Shown here in pieces: positions 9,700-23,954 of a stretch of DNA of 64,000 nt. The translations under genes were made by a program, and so were the position numbers. Position 1 is the first letter of the stretch. Each line of letters starts with the position of its first letter. Source of the DNA: Desmodus rotundus (lineage: Eukaryota; Chordata; Mammalia; Chiroptera; Phyllostomidae); assembly GCF_022682495.2 (NCBI RefSeq), contig NC_071389.1:178498056-178562055 (forward strand), read 5' to 3'. The notes under the pieces are model-generated. The model saw nothing but the letters and a program-made list of their open reading frames with translations, did not search any database and was not told where the DNA came from.

Positions 9700-12540
9700 T
9701 TCGGGTAAGGAGAGGTTTATGAAACCAGAGTGGAGGAAATGAACAATTTGGTTCAAAATTTCTTAATTTAGCCCTTAATGCTCATCACCTAATTAGTAAG
9801 TCCCATCATGTGAGAAGTTAAACTAAGAACCTCACCTAAGAGCTGCAAAGAGCTTGCTGGCTACAGATGTGGCTTGTCGATCCTCATGTAACTGGAAATA
9901 GTTTCTCTGTGGTGAGCCATTGGGTAGGCTGCTGGGTTCTCACTCTCAAATAACACACCAAATTTGACAAATTGGTCACTTCTTCAACTTTAAAGCTCGA
10001 GTATTTTTACTAAATATCTTTGAAATGGCACTGAGTCTCCTTCTCAGCCTTTGTGCAAAAATATTTACATTTTAGAGCTCAAAGGTCAGTATCTGTTGAT
10101 GAAACCTGGGCATAAAGAAAAAGACACAGGGAAGTAAAAGGATTCTGTAAGAAGAGAAAGTCATATCGGCAGCCAAACAGGGGATTATTCAGATCAGTAA
10201 AAATCTGTCCGTCTAAAGAACTCATATTTCCACTTTTGTACTAAGCTCCTACCCAGTGAGTGCTGACCACTGTACACAGTACCAAGGTCCAGTATCTGGC
10301 AATAAATCTGGGAAAAAAAGCAGTCCTATGAAGGGTTATTGTTCAAGTTTTATAACGTTTTCTAATTCTTTAGTAGAAAAGTGGTCTATAATTTATTATA
10401 TTTACTCGTTATCTGTGAAAATAGTAAGACAATGTTGGGCGTTCAGTACATGCCAGTTTTGTGCTAGATATTTTGCATTAGGTTATTTAATCTTGACAAA
10501 CCTATGTTATTAATACTATTTCTCAAATTTCATGGTTGAAGATACATGAGATTACAGGAAATATGTTCAAAGTTAGTAGCTATCAGTAGCTGAGCTCAGC
10601 CTCACTAAGCTCTGTCTACCTCTAATCAGAACAAAGTGCAGAGAGATGCTTTGCATAACTGTAAGGGATGGATCATTTTGCCTTGTCTTGGTCAGTTTTA
10701 GCATTTGTTTGGATACCTATGCAAATGCATACACACTCGACTTTTAATGCCCAATTGTTCCTAGAGAGGTAAAACACAGATTTAGACCATTAAACCATTG
10801 TTGGCTACTTTTGTATGACCTAAGAGTGTTTTTTTAACAAGCTTTTAGTTATATGCTTTATTTCCCAATTTTCCTGTTTTCATGTCTTTGAAGAAGGATA
10901 TTTTATTTTTTTTAACATCTATTTATATACACTAACAGCTATTTGTAAATTTTATGATGCTTTCAGATATAAAATAATTCGTATGAAGAGGACATTGGCA
11001 GCAAGATAGATTGTTCTTTTTAGAATTTACTTGGACTTGTTTGAAGTTAGATTTAATGGTGGGGGGAAATCACATCTTGCTCCTTCTTTCCACTACTTGT
11101 GTGTTTAAGTGTTTGTGAAGGTGTGGGTGGTGTGGGTGGTGGGAGAGGTGAGAAAACTTTGGCCAGAGAGACGTAAGTGCAAAGTTGGCGTTATAATTTG
11201 GCCATAGTAGTCAAAGGATACTTACTACTCACCATAAGTGAACACACTATTGTTATATAGGACAAGGGTCTCAAGGTCTGCCCAATGCTTGCTAAGTGCT
11301 ATTCTTTCTTAATGTTAAAATGTAGCAGAGTATTTTGCAGATGCAGTTGTAAACAGGATGAGGTTAATAGGAGCTCATACCCATAAATGTAGCCAACTGC
11401 AGAAAAGAAATCAATGAGTAATTGACTAACAGATAAAAGCAATGGCTAAGCCTCCCGCTGGGACACAGAGCTTTGTATATGAATCCCCTTCTCTTTTATT
11501 TGTTGCAGTAAATAAAACTACCTTGCCACTTACCTTTCTTGAACACCCCAAGCTGCAAACCCCTTGAATTCGGTAACTTTATGTTTACCATGTTCCAGGT
11601 AGACACTAAGGGCTAGAATGATGTAAGTAAATCTTATCTCTTATTTTAAGAATTCTGTCCAGTGAGAAGGATAGAAAATTATAGCACAATTTATTAATAA
11701 TATGAGAGGCATATAAAACATGCTCTGAGATGGTAGAGTTAGGTCCAGTAAATCTGCTTCTGATAGGACACAGAAAATACACATGATGTCTTGGATGACA
11801 AAAACTTTGTCGATGCTAAGGAATTTGCTTTTATCCTCTTACCTTAGAATACTCAAACATTTTAATATCATAAATATTGTTTATAATTTACTTATTTCAT
11901 ATGAGGTTTTTTTTCTGATTAGACCCCTTCACAGTGTTGGGAAGTTAAAAACGAAGAAAAATAGCTTGTATTTTGTTTAGTTTCTCCCAGGCCCTTTGAA
12001 TCTACTTGATTTTCACAGTCTTCCCAGTGATTGGCATGAGAAGAGAGGGATGGTTGGCTGTCAGAAACATTCAATTGGAAAACTCCAAGGATGTTTTACA
12101 ACAAGTGGAGGGTTTACTTGGTTGTGTCTGTAAAATGACATGATAAATGTTTTGAAACTGCCATTCATTAATCCGAATGATTTTCGTTCTTTCTCTCTTC
12201 AAGACTAGAGAACAGAATCATATTTTATATTATATTAATATTATAAAATTTTTATGGATACAAGGTAAGAACACTTTAATGAAAAATTGAAGTTGATATT
12301 TTAAAGTGTCCAAACCAGTATCTTAAAAACAAATCACTATTGGAAAGAATTTATAACTAAATTATTAAGATTTATCCTCCTATTATGATAACAAGCATCA
12401 ATACTTGCTTTGAAAGTATATCAGATTAAAATTGACTTGTTTAAGAAATGATAACTAGAAAAAAGACAGAAAAATAAATCTTCAAATAAGAACCCCTCCA
12501 AAAAAGAAAGAAAAGAAGTGATTACTTGTTGCCTAGTAAG
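9700..12540. other. Intergenic, no gene recognised
   Basis: AT-rich sequence with one MIR-like fragment (about 10,430-10,620) and a GTGGGTG-rich patch near 11,120-11,145. No conserved exon seen on either strand. Confidence 0.5.
10430..10620 (-). repeat. MIR SINE fragment
   Basis: Degraded antisense MIR: a TTAATCTTGACAAACCTATG stretch, then tatttctcaaatttcatggt-like core and a remnant of the AGTAGCTGAGCTCAGC region. Confidence 0.5.
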
Positions 12541-12546
12541 TGCCAG

Positions 12547-12569
12547 ACACACACACACACACACACACA
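12547..12569. repeat. (AC)n microsatellite
   Basis: About 11 AC units. Confidence 0.9.
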
Positions 12570-12954
12570 GAAACAAAATCCTTGTTTTGTGGTAGTTTTA
12601 CTTTATTACCGGAGTCCAACAAGAAGACCATGCACGTGTGAAAAAGTTTATCAGAAGGAGAAATGTGGAAACATAAGCAGGATTTGGAAAGCTGAGAAAG
12701 TGTGATGTGTGATATAATTTTAAATAAGATGGTGCAGGAAAGCCTCACTGTGAACAAGAGAACCGAGGAGCGGAGACAGAAGCACCAAGTGCTCTGTGGC
12801 TTCACAGCTGAGGTGCGAGATTCATTTGGCTCTTTTATCAAAACAGACTTCAGACTGTTACTAGTAATTGTATACTCCATTCCTAAACCTGCCTCTGTAA
12901 CCGAACGAAAAACAGAGGCTCAGCTACCTTTCACCACAAAAGCCAACCTCATGA

Positions 12955-13850
12955 GACAGATGTTGGTGTAAAAAGAAAGAGGGTTTATTCAGGTGTTGTG
13001 CCATCTGGGAGAGTGACAGAGTCCTGTCTCAAAGCCCTTCTCCGCTTTCTGCCGTGGAAAGAGTCCAGCTGTCCTCCTCAACACCAAGGCAAAAGCCAAG
13101 GTATCGACTTCCTGCTCCATTCTATGGTACAGTCCTTTGGAGCCCACAGGCAGCTGCTAAGTGCTCTGAGTCCCAACTGGGTAGCTTAGCTTGTTCCCAG
13201 CTGTTCGTTTAAGGCTCCCTCCTATAGCCTGCACGTGGAACCTGCATGGCCCCAGGGCCGCCTTGTCAAATGCTCCTGTGAGAAAGAGTGTGCAAACACA
13301 CTGGCAAGTACCTCACCAGGTGGGGGGGAGAGAAAAAGAGGGACAGAGAGAAAGAGAGGGAGAGGGGCTTCCTCCTGGAGATCATGGGCCATGTGGCTGG
13401 TCAGGTCACATGGCCCGTGGAGAGAACAGGTGAGTGCACCTACAAGTCCAGGTCACATGCAAGAGTGAGGTACTTTGTTTTCATGGGATTATATAGGGTT
13501 GGGTGTTGGATGGACCAGGTGCTTTCTCAAAATGACCAAGGCCCAAAGTTCTGTGCCCTTGGGGTAGGTCCACCTTCCAACCAATCCCTTCTTTCCTCAG
13601 GCTAGACTGACAAGCATCTTTGGTCCAGCACCTCCCCTTGTACCATTTTGGCTTATATGGCCACGTGCCTGCCTTCCCTTGGTCCCACCCCAGTATGGTA
13701 TGGTGAGGGGGGCTTTTTCTCTCCAGTAATCTTGCTAGCTTTTCACGTGCTCAGTCTAAAAGCCTCCCCCGATGCCATCATGGCCGATGGGGCAACTCCC
13801 CAGCCCGCGGCCTCTTTGATGGTAATACATGTTTATACTGCATCTAGCTA
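12955..13850 (-). mobile_element. Possible LTR of an endogenous retrovirus
   Basis: GC-richer than its surroundings. On the minus strand it has CCTGAATAAACCC near 12,990, a polyadenylation-type signal like that of many retroviral LTRs, and it resembles the layout of the block at 48,780. No retroviral genes are visible. The call is tentative. Confidence 0.3.
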
Positions 13851-13859
13851 ACCCAGAAC

Positions 13860-15895
13860 GAATGGCCACAATGCATTCAAGAATCCTGAGGTATTTTGTT
13901 ATTATTGCAGATTTTAAAGTAGACTTTTAGTTAGTTTCCAAAACAGATTAATCTACTTCTAGTGAATATATCCAACCTCTGTTCTCAAACTTTTTGACAG
14001 CAAATATACCCAACAAAGTTTTGAAGCTTTACTAGTAACAAAATATCAGCTACAGAAAAATGAAAAGGAATGACTGCAGGGGGAAAGGTGAACTACAATT
14101 GATATATTTTTAAACTTTTGTCAATTTTTACTTCACATTATGCCAAACAGACTGACAAACATATTTATAACAATAAAAATCAGTAGCCACAAGGACGATA
14201 AGGTTTCAGTGAGGAGAACTGACTGCCTACAGAAGTAGTAAAGGATGGCTTAGGGCAGCCTGTCCAGATCTGAAACACAAGGAGAGGGGAATTTACTCAC
14301 ATTTTAAGCCCTGTTCTGGTTCTCAGGATTAGATATTCAACACACTTCTGACAGAGCTCTAAAATGCCTCTCTGGAAAGCCTAGGCCGTCAGTCCTTTGC
14401 CCTAATCGGAGAGCTCAACAAGAACCTAGGAGTCACTGTTCCAGCACTAAAGGCAATTCCAGGAGACACGGGGGAGTAGCTGCACGTGGATAGGACTGGG
14501 CCAGCGACCAGTGATCTCCGATTTCAGGGCTGGAGTGCAATGTGTCGTGGGCAAACATGCGCAAAGGTAAGGTAAGAGTGGTCTTCCTGGTATGAACACT
14601 ACGTGCCATCTTGAAGGATAAAAGTGTTTCTAAATTAGTGTCCATACAGTTGTGTACAGTGTGCACCCATCTGGGTGAGCTTGGGAAGTATGTTGTGAAG
14701 TGCAACCAACAGCTTTAGTGGCTGCCACTCTCACATGTACCCACCCTCTGGCAGGGACAGAAATGCGCTGAGTTCAGATCCTGACGTCCACCAGGACTGG
14801 AGCTACGGGGTCCCCTTTCTCGTTAAGGACATGGCAGCTTCAGTCAGGCACCAATGGGAGTCCTGAAACAAATTTTCAGGGTCTCATTTGTTTTAGTTCC
14901 TCCCCTAAGACTTCGTCTTAGAATGACTCATCTGTCCCCTTGTGGGCATGGTCATAGCTCTTCCAACTGCTTCAATAGTGGCAATTTCAAATAAATTTAT
15001 TATTTCAAATGTCTATTTTTCAGAGAGCCTCTGGTCCATGATTCTGTAGTCACAAGATAGAATTCCTATGGTTGCCTATCACTGCCCATCCCATTCTGCT
15101 GAGCGCTTCTCTGCAAGGAATGCCTCTCATTTCCAAAGACGAAGAAAACAAACAAACAAACAAAAAACACTTGTGTCACTTCCAAAAGGCCATTGCTCAG
15201 AAAGAGTAGTTTCTGTGTCAAGGTGGGCACTAACTGCTCAGTGATAGAATAGGGCATACACCACAAACAGTACGTGACAGACACAAGGAACGGCAGGGAC
15301 AGTAGGAGGCACAGGGTGCCTCAGGCTCTGGCTGCCCCACAGAGAGGCAGGCTCGGCTGCGCACAGCGAAAGCCTCTGCAGACAGCACCATGGGCACGCC
15401 ATCCTGATGCGTGGCTTATAAAGAAGTTGGGGATGTCAGGAAGCATCGAACCATGTCCACCAGGCCAGGCAGAAGGCTATGGTCATCTGTGAAAAAGGTC
15501 AACTGTAAAAAAATTTTTTGCCTCAGATACAAGAGATATGCATTACAAAATATTAAAGAAACACATCAAAGGGTTACATTAAAACTTTTAGGGTAATAGG
15601 TTAAGGTTTATTATAGATTTCTTCTCATGTGTCAATTTACATCATTTGGAACATTTTTGCAGCTCCAAATTTAAGCTTCGATATATAAAAACACTGATGG
15701 GGTCCTTGAAAACTCCTAAGGTATGGAGGAAATAATTCATTAATGAATTATTTATACCTTAAAATGTTTATTCTTAGGATTTGTGAGAATAGTTTAATGT
15801 ATTACATAAAGTTTTTAACACATAATACATTTTTACAATGTTTGTTATATATATACATATATATCATGCAAAATATACATACATGATATTACGTA
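13860..15895. other. Intergenic, no gene recognised
   Basis: Several short open frames but none with recognisable protein similarity. No clear repeat assigned. Confidence 0.45.
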
Positions 15896-15899
15896 AATA

Positions 15900-16567
15900 C
15901 GAAGTCTGTCTGGAAAAAGTTGATCCATTGTTAATATGAGGAGAATGGTTTGTGAGACATGATCTAACCCGGCAGCCAGGAGAGTGGACTGGAATGCACA
16001 TGTGTGAACAACGAGCACTCCACTGTCCTAGTCAGTGGGGCAGTAGACATCATTGAGTGAGTGTGTGTACTGTGTGGCCACCACATTCAAAATGACTGAG
16101 TGAGTAGAGCAAGAAATCTGCAACAAATTTTGCATTAAGCTTGAACATTCCTCTACAGAAACCATTCGGATGATTCAGACGGCCGCAGCTATGGGCAGCT
16201 GGTGACTGGCAGCTTCATCACGACAATGTGCGTCATGCATCACGTCTCATGCAGAGCTTTTTGGTGAAACATCAAATCACCCAGGTTACTCAGCCCCCCT
16301 ACAGCCCAGATTTGGCACCCTGCGACTTCTGGCTTTCCCCCCAGACTAAAATCACCTTTGAAAGGGAAGGGATTTCAGACCATCAATAAGATTCAGGAAA
16401 ATACGAGACAGCTGATGGTGATTAAGAGAACTGTGTGAGGTCCCAAGGTGCCAACTTTGCAGGCAACTGAGGTGTCATTGTCCTATGTATGATGATTCTT
16501 GTATCTTCTTCAATAAATGTCTCTATTTTTCATATTACATGGCTGGATACCTTCTCAACACACCTTG
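15900..16567 (+). mobile_element. Internally deleted mariner (copy 1)
   Basis: A 668-bp element bounded by TA dinucleotides, with inverted ends beginning CGAAGTCTGTCTGG and, at the far end in reverse, CAAGGTGTGTTGAG. It keeps the start of a mariner transposase (Met near 16,092, then a stop-riddled MTE...NKFCIKLEHSSTETIRMIQ) joined directly to the C-terminal part with HHDN and PPYSPDLAPCDFW, the last two catalytic Asp motifs. The middle of the transposase gene is missing, so it cannot be autonomous. Its join is the same as in the copy at 25,568. Confidence 0.85.
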
Positions 16568-16569
16568 TA

Positions 16570-19500
16570 TGTATAATTTTATCATATGCACATATATCAT
16601 GTGTCGACACATACATGCATGATCTCATAGGTCAGAGATCATTAACTATGGTACATGTGAAGGTTGAACTTACTGGAGATCATGTCTGGATTCAGATACG
16701 GCCCTGGCCCCTTTGCTCAGACCTCATTATCAGCTCAGTGCACTCTGTGTCCGTGAAAGGTGCTCTGCAAACACAAAATATTTCCGACCACAGACTTGCT
16801 GCTGCTTGAAATAACATTTAACACCTACACTAGCCTTGATGTGACCCTACGATTTGGGGGATGAGTGAGTGACTGTTGGGCAGAGAAAATAGCATGTGTG
16901 ATAAAAAGAACGAGAAGCTACAGCACAGCTGTTTACCTGATTAAGGGGCACAATAAAGCTTAAGACGAAGACAGACCAAAAGTGAGGTGTGCACCCTGGA
17001 TGTGGGTGGGCATCACCACTTCAACTGTCATTATCTGAGTCATTATCACTTGGACAAACATGACCACAGGAAGTGAGACTAAATTCAGAATCCTGACAGC
17101 TTTCACCCTGGAAGTCAGGAGGAGGAAAGAGAAGAGCTAGTCAAACACAAAGGAGAACAACCCGAGGATCACAAAGCATTGGCTGGTCTGTGAATACTGG
17201 AGTTGCATTTGCACGAGTTTTTTCTTTTTACCTGCAGTTTCTCTCAAACTTACTGTGCGGCCTCACATCTCGCAGCCTTTGCACTCTTTGTGCAGCTTCC
17301 CCCACAGCCAAAGCCAAGGATTTTAGAGGCTGGTTCTTTCATTTCACTCAGGGCTCACTCAAATGTCACCCCTGCGGCTACTTCTGTGATCACCCTTTTT
17401 CAATGTGTACCCACATCATTCCACAGAATCTACAATATTTTCTACAATAGACAAAAAAACCTTCCTTTGTGGGATGAGCAACTGAAATTCAAAACATAAA
17501 GTGACACAGTATTGCTACAGAAAATTTTATGTTAAGTGTGTTTTTATTTGATTTTTGTAACTTTATGGAGAATGTATTTGTTTATTACATAATGCTGAGA
17601 TTTACCAGGATTATAGGCAATGTTAAAGTAATCAGATAATTATAGTTTAATAAATACAATGAACAGAATAGTGACATATAATTATCACAGGACTTGATTC
17701 TCAAATCAACAAGAATATCAGATAGCCGGAAAGATTAAAACTAGAAGAGATTATAGATTATTGATATTTTAAGAGAATTCAAGTAAAAGAAATTATATTT
17801 GTGTGGTAATCAGTATCATTCAGGATTCCAAAATCTTATTCATATTCACATAACCAAAACAATTAAAATAATTCAGATACTGCCTATATCAATGTTTCTC
17901 TGTATTTCCCTTTAAACCTGAATGCAGTTTTGGTTTTTACCTGCTTTCCTAGCATCTACAATAATGTATGCATTTCTCTGATAATTCCATTTTTTAGTCA
18001 TATTCAGTCACAAGAATGTGTCATTTCAGCAATTCAGATTTCCAATTGGACTACATTTCAAGCCCAGCTGGAAAATCCAACCTACTCTCCTTATCTTGAG
18101 ATTCTTACCTTTGTCCCTTATGCGAAGTTCTTTTTTGCCCCAAAGGTACTATTTACCATTTCTAGTACTTGTGGCCTGGACTCTTTGGGAGCCATCCGTC
18201 TGTGGCTTCCACAGAACCCAGGATTCTCCCAGGTTGCTCCCCGTCCGCCATGGGCCCCCTTGAACCCCCAAGAACCACTCAGACATAGGTTACCCCAGTA
18301 TCCCAGACATGCGATGCGTTCCCAGTGGAACTTTCACTACTCGGTCACCACCGGCTGCTCCAGTGGGCACGATCCTGGAAACTTTTATTCATAAAGCCAC
18401 ACCCACATCCACCCCCCACCCCGTGCTTCATTGCTGCATTCTGCGGCTCTGGAAAGACTGCATCACCCAGGCTTCCTGGCTCTCTGGCTCTGGCTGGTGT
18501 CTGCCATTGGGAGGCACTGGAGGCAGATCAGAAGCTGGGCTAAGGAGAAAGCAGATGAGTATTTAATTCTCCAGGTCCTGGCAGTGACTGAAATGGCTCC
18601 TATGAGCTGTTAGCATCCTCTGACACTGAACAGTGGGTCACAGTGTGATGCTTATCCTGATGTCCTCCACAGCATTGCCTAGGGTCTATGCAGCTTAAAA
18701 AATGTATTTGATTTATTTTATTTATGAAGAAATAAAAAATGAGTTCTGATAAAGTTCTCTGTGCTAGTTTTCTAGAATTTTGGCTGCTAAAAATATATTT
18801 GTCACATAATTACTAAATAAATAAACAAAACATCTCAATTTTGATATGGGCCATGCTGCATTTTCTTTTTCTTTTTCTTTTTTTTTCAGAAAGAATGCTA
18901 GGCTTTCTTCTGCATTTAATCCAGTGATTATTTTTAGTTTAAGCATCATGCATCCGGTCAACACACTAGGTATGTAAAGGTGTTGTTGATATTTCTACTC
19001 ACTGTACACTGTTGTACATAGTAAATTTCCAACCACAGTGTTGCTAACACTTAAGATGGCATTTAACACCTGGACCACTCAATGCTATTGTCAAAATTCT
19101 TGGGGATCTAAGAGGCGGTGGGGCAGTGATGGCAAAGGAGTGTTACCTTTCTGATGAAAAAATAAGATTCTACTGCAGAAGATTCTGGAAGCAAAACCTG
19201 TGTAATTTGCCAAGAAACAGTAGGTTTAGCTTAATGGAAGAGAATGAAATAAGAATTGAGACTTACAAACTTGGGTGTGGGGATCACGAGCGTTGAACTG
19301 TCACATTAGTGCCATTTATCAGTGGGACATGCAGCATCAAAGCTAACAGAATCACACACTGCAGATTTACATGAGGCTGGGGAAATCTCTGCTGGAATGA
19401 GAATGAGAAATAAGAGGAGGATGAAAGATATCACTGATGTGAGTCATTCATATGAGCATGTAAGTGTCACAGTCCTGTTCCAAATACGTATTCAAATACG

Positions 19501-20120
19501 TATTTCTTGGAGATTTTTATTTCTCAGTCAGATGCTTTTAAGTAATATATTTTATAAACAGAAATTATGGGCAAGTAAGTACACAAGTGAACTCCTGTCA
19601 CACTGTCTATATAAATAAAACAATTTTTTTATAATCTTCAGCTTCTTAAAAAACAAAATACGGTGGGATGAGAAAGTCTTCAGAAAGCCCATTCAGGCAT
19701 TCATATGAGAAACAGAAGCTGGGCCACGATAAAAATAACTCCTGAAATGATAAGTGAGCATAGCATGATTTGCAGAATGCAGTGAAAGAAGCAATTCCTT
19801 CTTAGCATTCAGTAGCAAAAACTCTGCTGAAGTGGCATTATCAGGAAGAATATAATTTAAAAGTAATTAATTATTTTGCAAAGAGTAGTAAGGGTCTTTA
19901 AATCTATGGTTTTCATGAGGCACTGCCCATGTGGGACACTCAAGAGAAGCAACAGGGTCTGAAAATGAAGAGAAATCAAGATGGCACTGGCCCCGGGGCT
20001 GTTTCATATATACACACACTAAATATATATGACATGATATGATATACACATATATGTAGATATACACTAAACATATATGACATGTATATACTGTATATAT
20101 AAATATTATATATGTAGTGT
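16570..20120. other. Intergenic, no gene recognised
   Basis: Includes a 154-codon open frame at 17,930-18,394 without recognisable similarity, and an AT-rich TA/CA simple-repeat zone at about 20,005-20,128. Nothing else assigned. Confidence 0.45.
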
Positions 20121-20128
20121 GTATATTG
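20005..20128. repeat. AT-rich simple repeat
   Basis: Imperfect TATA, CATA and GATA dinucleotide/tetranucleotide repeats next to the 5' end of an L1 fragment. Confidence 0.7.
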
Positions 20129-20129
20129 T

Positions 20130-20535
20130 ATGGACAAGAGGAAGCCAGTCAGAGAAAGACAAATACCATATGATTTCCCTTCTATGTGGACTCCAATGAA
20201 CAAAATAAACAAACAAATGATAGAAACAAACTCACAGACACAGACTCAGCTGTTAGAGGGGAGGGGTGTTGGGGCCCTAGATGGGAAAAGTGAAGGGGTT
20301 AAGGACAAACACAAGAAAAACTCGTAGACACAGACAACAAGGTAAATTCCCCTTTGGTAATTACGAGAGGGGAAGGGGGCTAGGGGCAGGTAGAAGAGAG
20401 TAAGGGGGGAATAAATAGTGATGGGAGGAGACTTGACTTTGGGTAGTGAACACACAATACAATATACAGATGATTTATTAAAGAACTGTACATCCAAAAC
20501 CTATACAATTTTATTAGCCAAATTACCCCAATAAA
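20130..20535 (+). mobile_element. L1 LINE 3' end
   Basis: Sense L1 terminal sequence: CAGAGAAAGACAAATACCAT, ATGAACAAAATAAACAAAC, then the purine-rich 3' UTR and CACCCCAATAAATTC-like end. 5' truncated. Confidence 0.85.
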
Positions 20536-20599
20536 TTCAAATTGTAAATAAATAAATAGGAGGAAGTGAGCCAGGTAGAGTTAGACATTTCTTTTGGGT

Positions 20600-22700
20600 A
20601 TTTTTGAGGAGACCATGCCAAAGCTCAACAATACCAGGACCTGTAGATGGTAGGGAGCATGAAGATCCATCAGATACCTAGAATATTAGCCACTTTGAGT
20701 GGTTTTACAGTAAAATGTGCAACATTGTCAGCCTGCAAGTGGTCTGGGAAGCTGAAAACCTGGCACAGACCGTTTTTGTGCGCCAAATGTTGTGGCCGGA
20801 GCTGGTTAATCAGACTGGAATGATAACACTATTGCTGGGAAAGTGCTGACAGCGATGAGGCACCACTGATAACCCCCAGATGAGGTCAGGTGTGCGATGT
20901 AGTGAATCTGCCAGGAATGGGGGGGGTGGTAACGCCCTGCGCATTGCGGCCTCCACCAGAAAGCAGTAGACAGGGGACACAGGTCTGGTGTGCAGTGACA
21001 GCCTCTGAATCAGAAGCAGTCCCCTATTTTGTGCCAGCCTGTGAGGGCGCTGTATTGCCATGTCCATTAGGAGGGTGGATCTGGGTAGCAATGACAGCAA
21101 GCAGACCGCGCAGACTCAGTCAACAACCTGATTCTGATCACTCTGATCAGAGAATGTGGACAACTACATGACAGACACCGTTAAATCAGTAGCTGTAAGT
21201 TCCCTCTAGTTTTCAGCCCAGAGGAGGAGCATCTTACATCTGCCGGGGTAGGTTTCCAAATCCAGGTACCACAGGTGGGCCACTGGCAAAAACCTATCTC
21301 TAAGACAATAATTCTAAGAAAAAGAAAGTAATGAGATCTACCCACAGGAATTTGACTGAAGCTATGGGAAGGACTTTGGGTTCTGCCAACTGAGTGTAGT
21401 GACCGCATGGATTCTGGGGCCTGCATAGTTGGTGATGTGCCAAAACAGCTGCATCTGTATCAGATTTCAAATAGTCCAGTTATCAGTGAGCCAGACCTAT
21501 GTATTTGGGGGACCTCTGTAATTCAAGAGACCCCTGGGCCCATCACTTTTCTTCAGATGATGAAGGTGGGGGTAAAATTTCTGAAAAGGGGCCAGGTGCC
21601 ACATTTTCAGGTGAAGACAAGGCCCTGCTGGAACCAGGCTACTTCCACTCTTGAATATAACAATTTCACCACACCGGGAAACCTCGTAGTGTCTTTCTCA
21701 CACGGTTATTGTTGATTTCAAGTTGTGTCACCCAAAACTGAAATGTCAGGGCAAGGAGTGCCCCCTTGTTGGTGTTCCGTTTTCATAAGAAACTTGATTT
21801 AGAGCCCATTAGTAGCTGTTTTTCAAATGAAATGTAAAAAGTAGCCCTGTTAAGGAGAAAAACAGTATATATCCTCAAGGGACACCTTCAGGTGGAGACT
21901 TCCTTCCTTTGCTAAGGCTGCATTTAGTAACATTATTAGTTGCGGAACGTGGTATTCCCAAGGGTTATTGAAGTCATGAGGAGGAAAGCATGCGACCGCT
22001 TGCCAGATATTACCAGCAACCCCTCGAAGTAATCTGATTTGCAGGTTCACCATCCAATAGAACGCCCCATACTTTCTCCAACACCCAGTAAGATTCTAAG
22101 CTTCTTTGTTGGAAGTGGGAGTGAAGGTGAAGAGGCAGCAGTGTTTCTATGACTTCTGGAGAAATCAAGTATTGCCAATCAGCCCATGTTGTCCCAAGGA
22201 GTTACTTGCAGAGCAAAGTCGTGCTGGCTGAGTCATAATACCATTGCTGGCCAGGCCTGATGAGACCCAGGCTTCTGACTTCCCAACTAATAAAGCATTA
22301 CCTGTATAGTGAATGCTTTGGACATTGGTGGGTAGAGACATTTCCTACAAATCCTGACACCCTCCACACACACACATGCACATGCACATGCACACGCACA
22401 TGTGCACACACTAGTGGCAGATGCCAGGGAGTTTGTCCCTCTAGCACTTCTCTACATGGGCCTCTTCTGATCCAGGGAAAACTTCTGGCACAGGCGGGAT
22501 GGAGAAGTACCAGCATGTAATACATCAGTTCCGACTATGCACTCAAATAGAGAAGCAACAACAGTAGTGCATTGAATTGGCCCCTAGGTCTGCACCTATG
22601 AGATTGTGCAAACTTTGCTTTTCCATTACAGAGACTGCCAAACCCCATCAGCTAAATCTAGGACATACCTTTTCTCTGTGAGATTAAGTATAGAGATGCC
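20600..22700 (-). mobile_element. Possible old ERV-derived region
   Basis: The stretch at 22,053-21,850 (minus) encodes a 67-codon frame with a protein-like segment (GNIWQAVACFPPHDFNNPWEY) reminiscent of endogenous retroviral coding sequence, and neighbouring frames are broken. Composition is more GC-rich than its flanks. I cannot name the family; this may be something else. A CACATG-type simple repeat lies at 22,367-22,411. Confidence 0.25.
22367..22411. repeat. (CA)n/(CACATG)n simple repeat
   Basis: Alternating CACACA and CACATG units. Confidence 0.85.
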
Positions 22701-23950
22701 ATGGGTGGCTGTAACAAACAGAGCCTTATTATATATGATTTAATGGGCAATGACTTATATACAAAGAAAGTATTTTATTTGACTTTTGTTTTAAAGAATT
22801 CCATGAAGAGAAATTTTGGGGCGAGGAGGATATATTCTAATATATCTTTCAAACTAAAGCCACCAATATTAAATGGACTCTGAATATTTGAATATTCGGA
22901 TTTTTTCATACATTCAGGAATCCACGGCAAGTAGGCATTTACTGTGGTTATGCAGAGAAATATTGTTTTGTGTTGTTTAATTTCTATTTTTTCTATTTTT
23001 TATTTTTATTTGGTTTTGGTTTTATTATGGATAAAAAATTTCCTTATATGAATGTTGTACATTTGGCAGCAAACACTTCCAATTGACATCATTTAACAAA
23101 AAGAAGAAACGGAAGTATGTGCATAAAATTCAGAGTTAACAATCTAAAAGCATACTATTGAATATTTTTGTAGAGCATATTTTGACTCGTCAAACGACAT
23201 TTCTGTCAAAGCTAAAGGACCCGCGTTTTGGCCCAGGAGTGCCTGGCAGGATTTCTGGTGATCTGGATTTGATGCGCCCGCTACCATAGCTAAGGTGGTG
23301 GTTAGAGAAACATCCTTTCGAGTACAAAAGTACCTAAATGAGTGTGAACTGTGTAAAACCAAAGAATTGTGTGTCATAGAAGTCACCAAGAGAATTAGGA
23401 TGAAAGTTAACAATTCCACAGGAATCTTTGGCCAATTCCCTTCCCTCTATCCCCAGCTCTCTTAAGGAGTGGTCAGTAAAACACCCTTCTCGGTTATCAC
23501 CTACCACACTTGCTTATGCTACAGATTCCTCTACCTCACCTCAGACTTACTGCTTCAGTTTCTGTGGTAGGTCATGGGAATCTGAATTTTGGGTAGGCAC
23601 CACAGGAATTTCTGAAGAATAAGATTGAGAAGCATTCTTCTGCTTTTATAAACTTTCACCCATGTTCAATTAATTTTAACACAATTTCCTAACATGAGAC
23701 TATTGAGTCAACACTGATTAAGTACCTTCATTCTTTTCAAATAGGCATTTATTTTCTAAATCTGGGACCTAATTACTGTCTTAGGATAAGGGCAAAGTTA
23801 AACTAAATCAGCTTCCCTCAGATTATTGAAAGAAAAATGTTCTTCCTGAAAGAGGTTTTCTGAGCCAGGCTTCATGTAAATGTTCAGGCTGCATTAACAC
23901 TGTCTCTCTGGCTAAAAAGATTACCAGGCAAGATTTTATTGTGTTCGTAT
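22700..23950. other. Intergenic, no gene recognised
   Basis: No exon or repeat recognised by eye in this interval. Confidence 0.45.
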
Positions 23951-23954
23951 TTCG

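Noticed and set aside
17930..18394. 154-codon open frame on the plus strand
   Set aside because: No recognisable similarity, no splice context, and its composition is what a random AT/GC mix can give; not reported as a gene.
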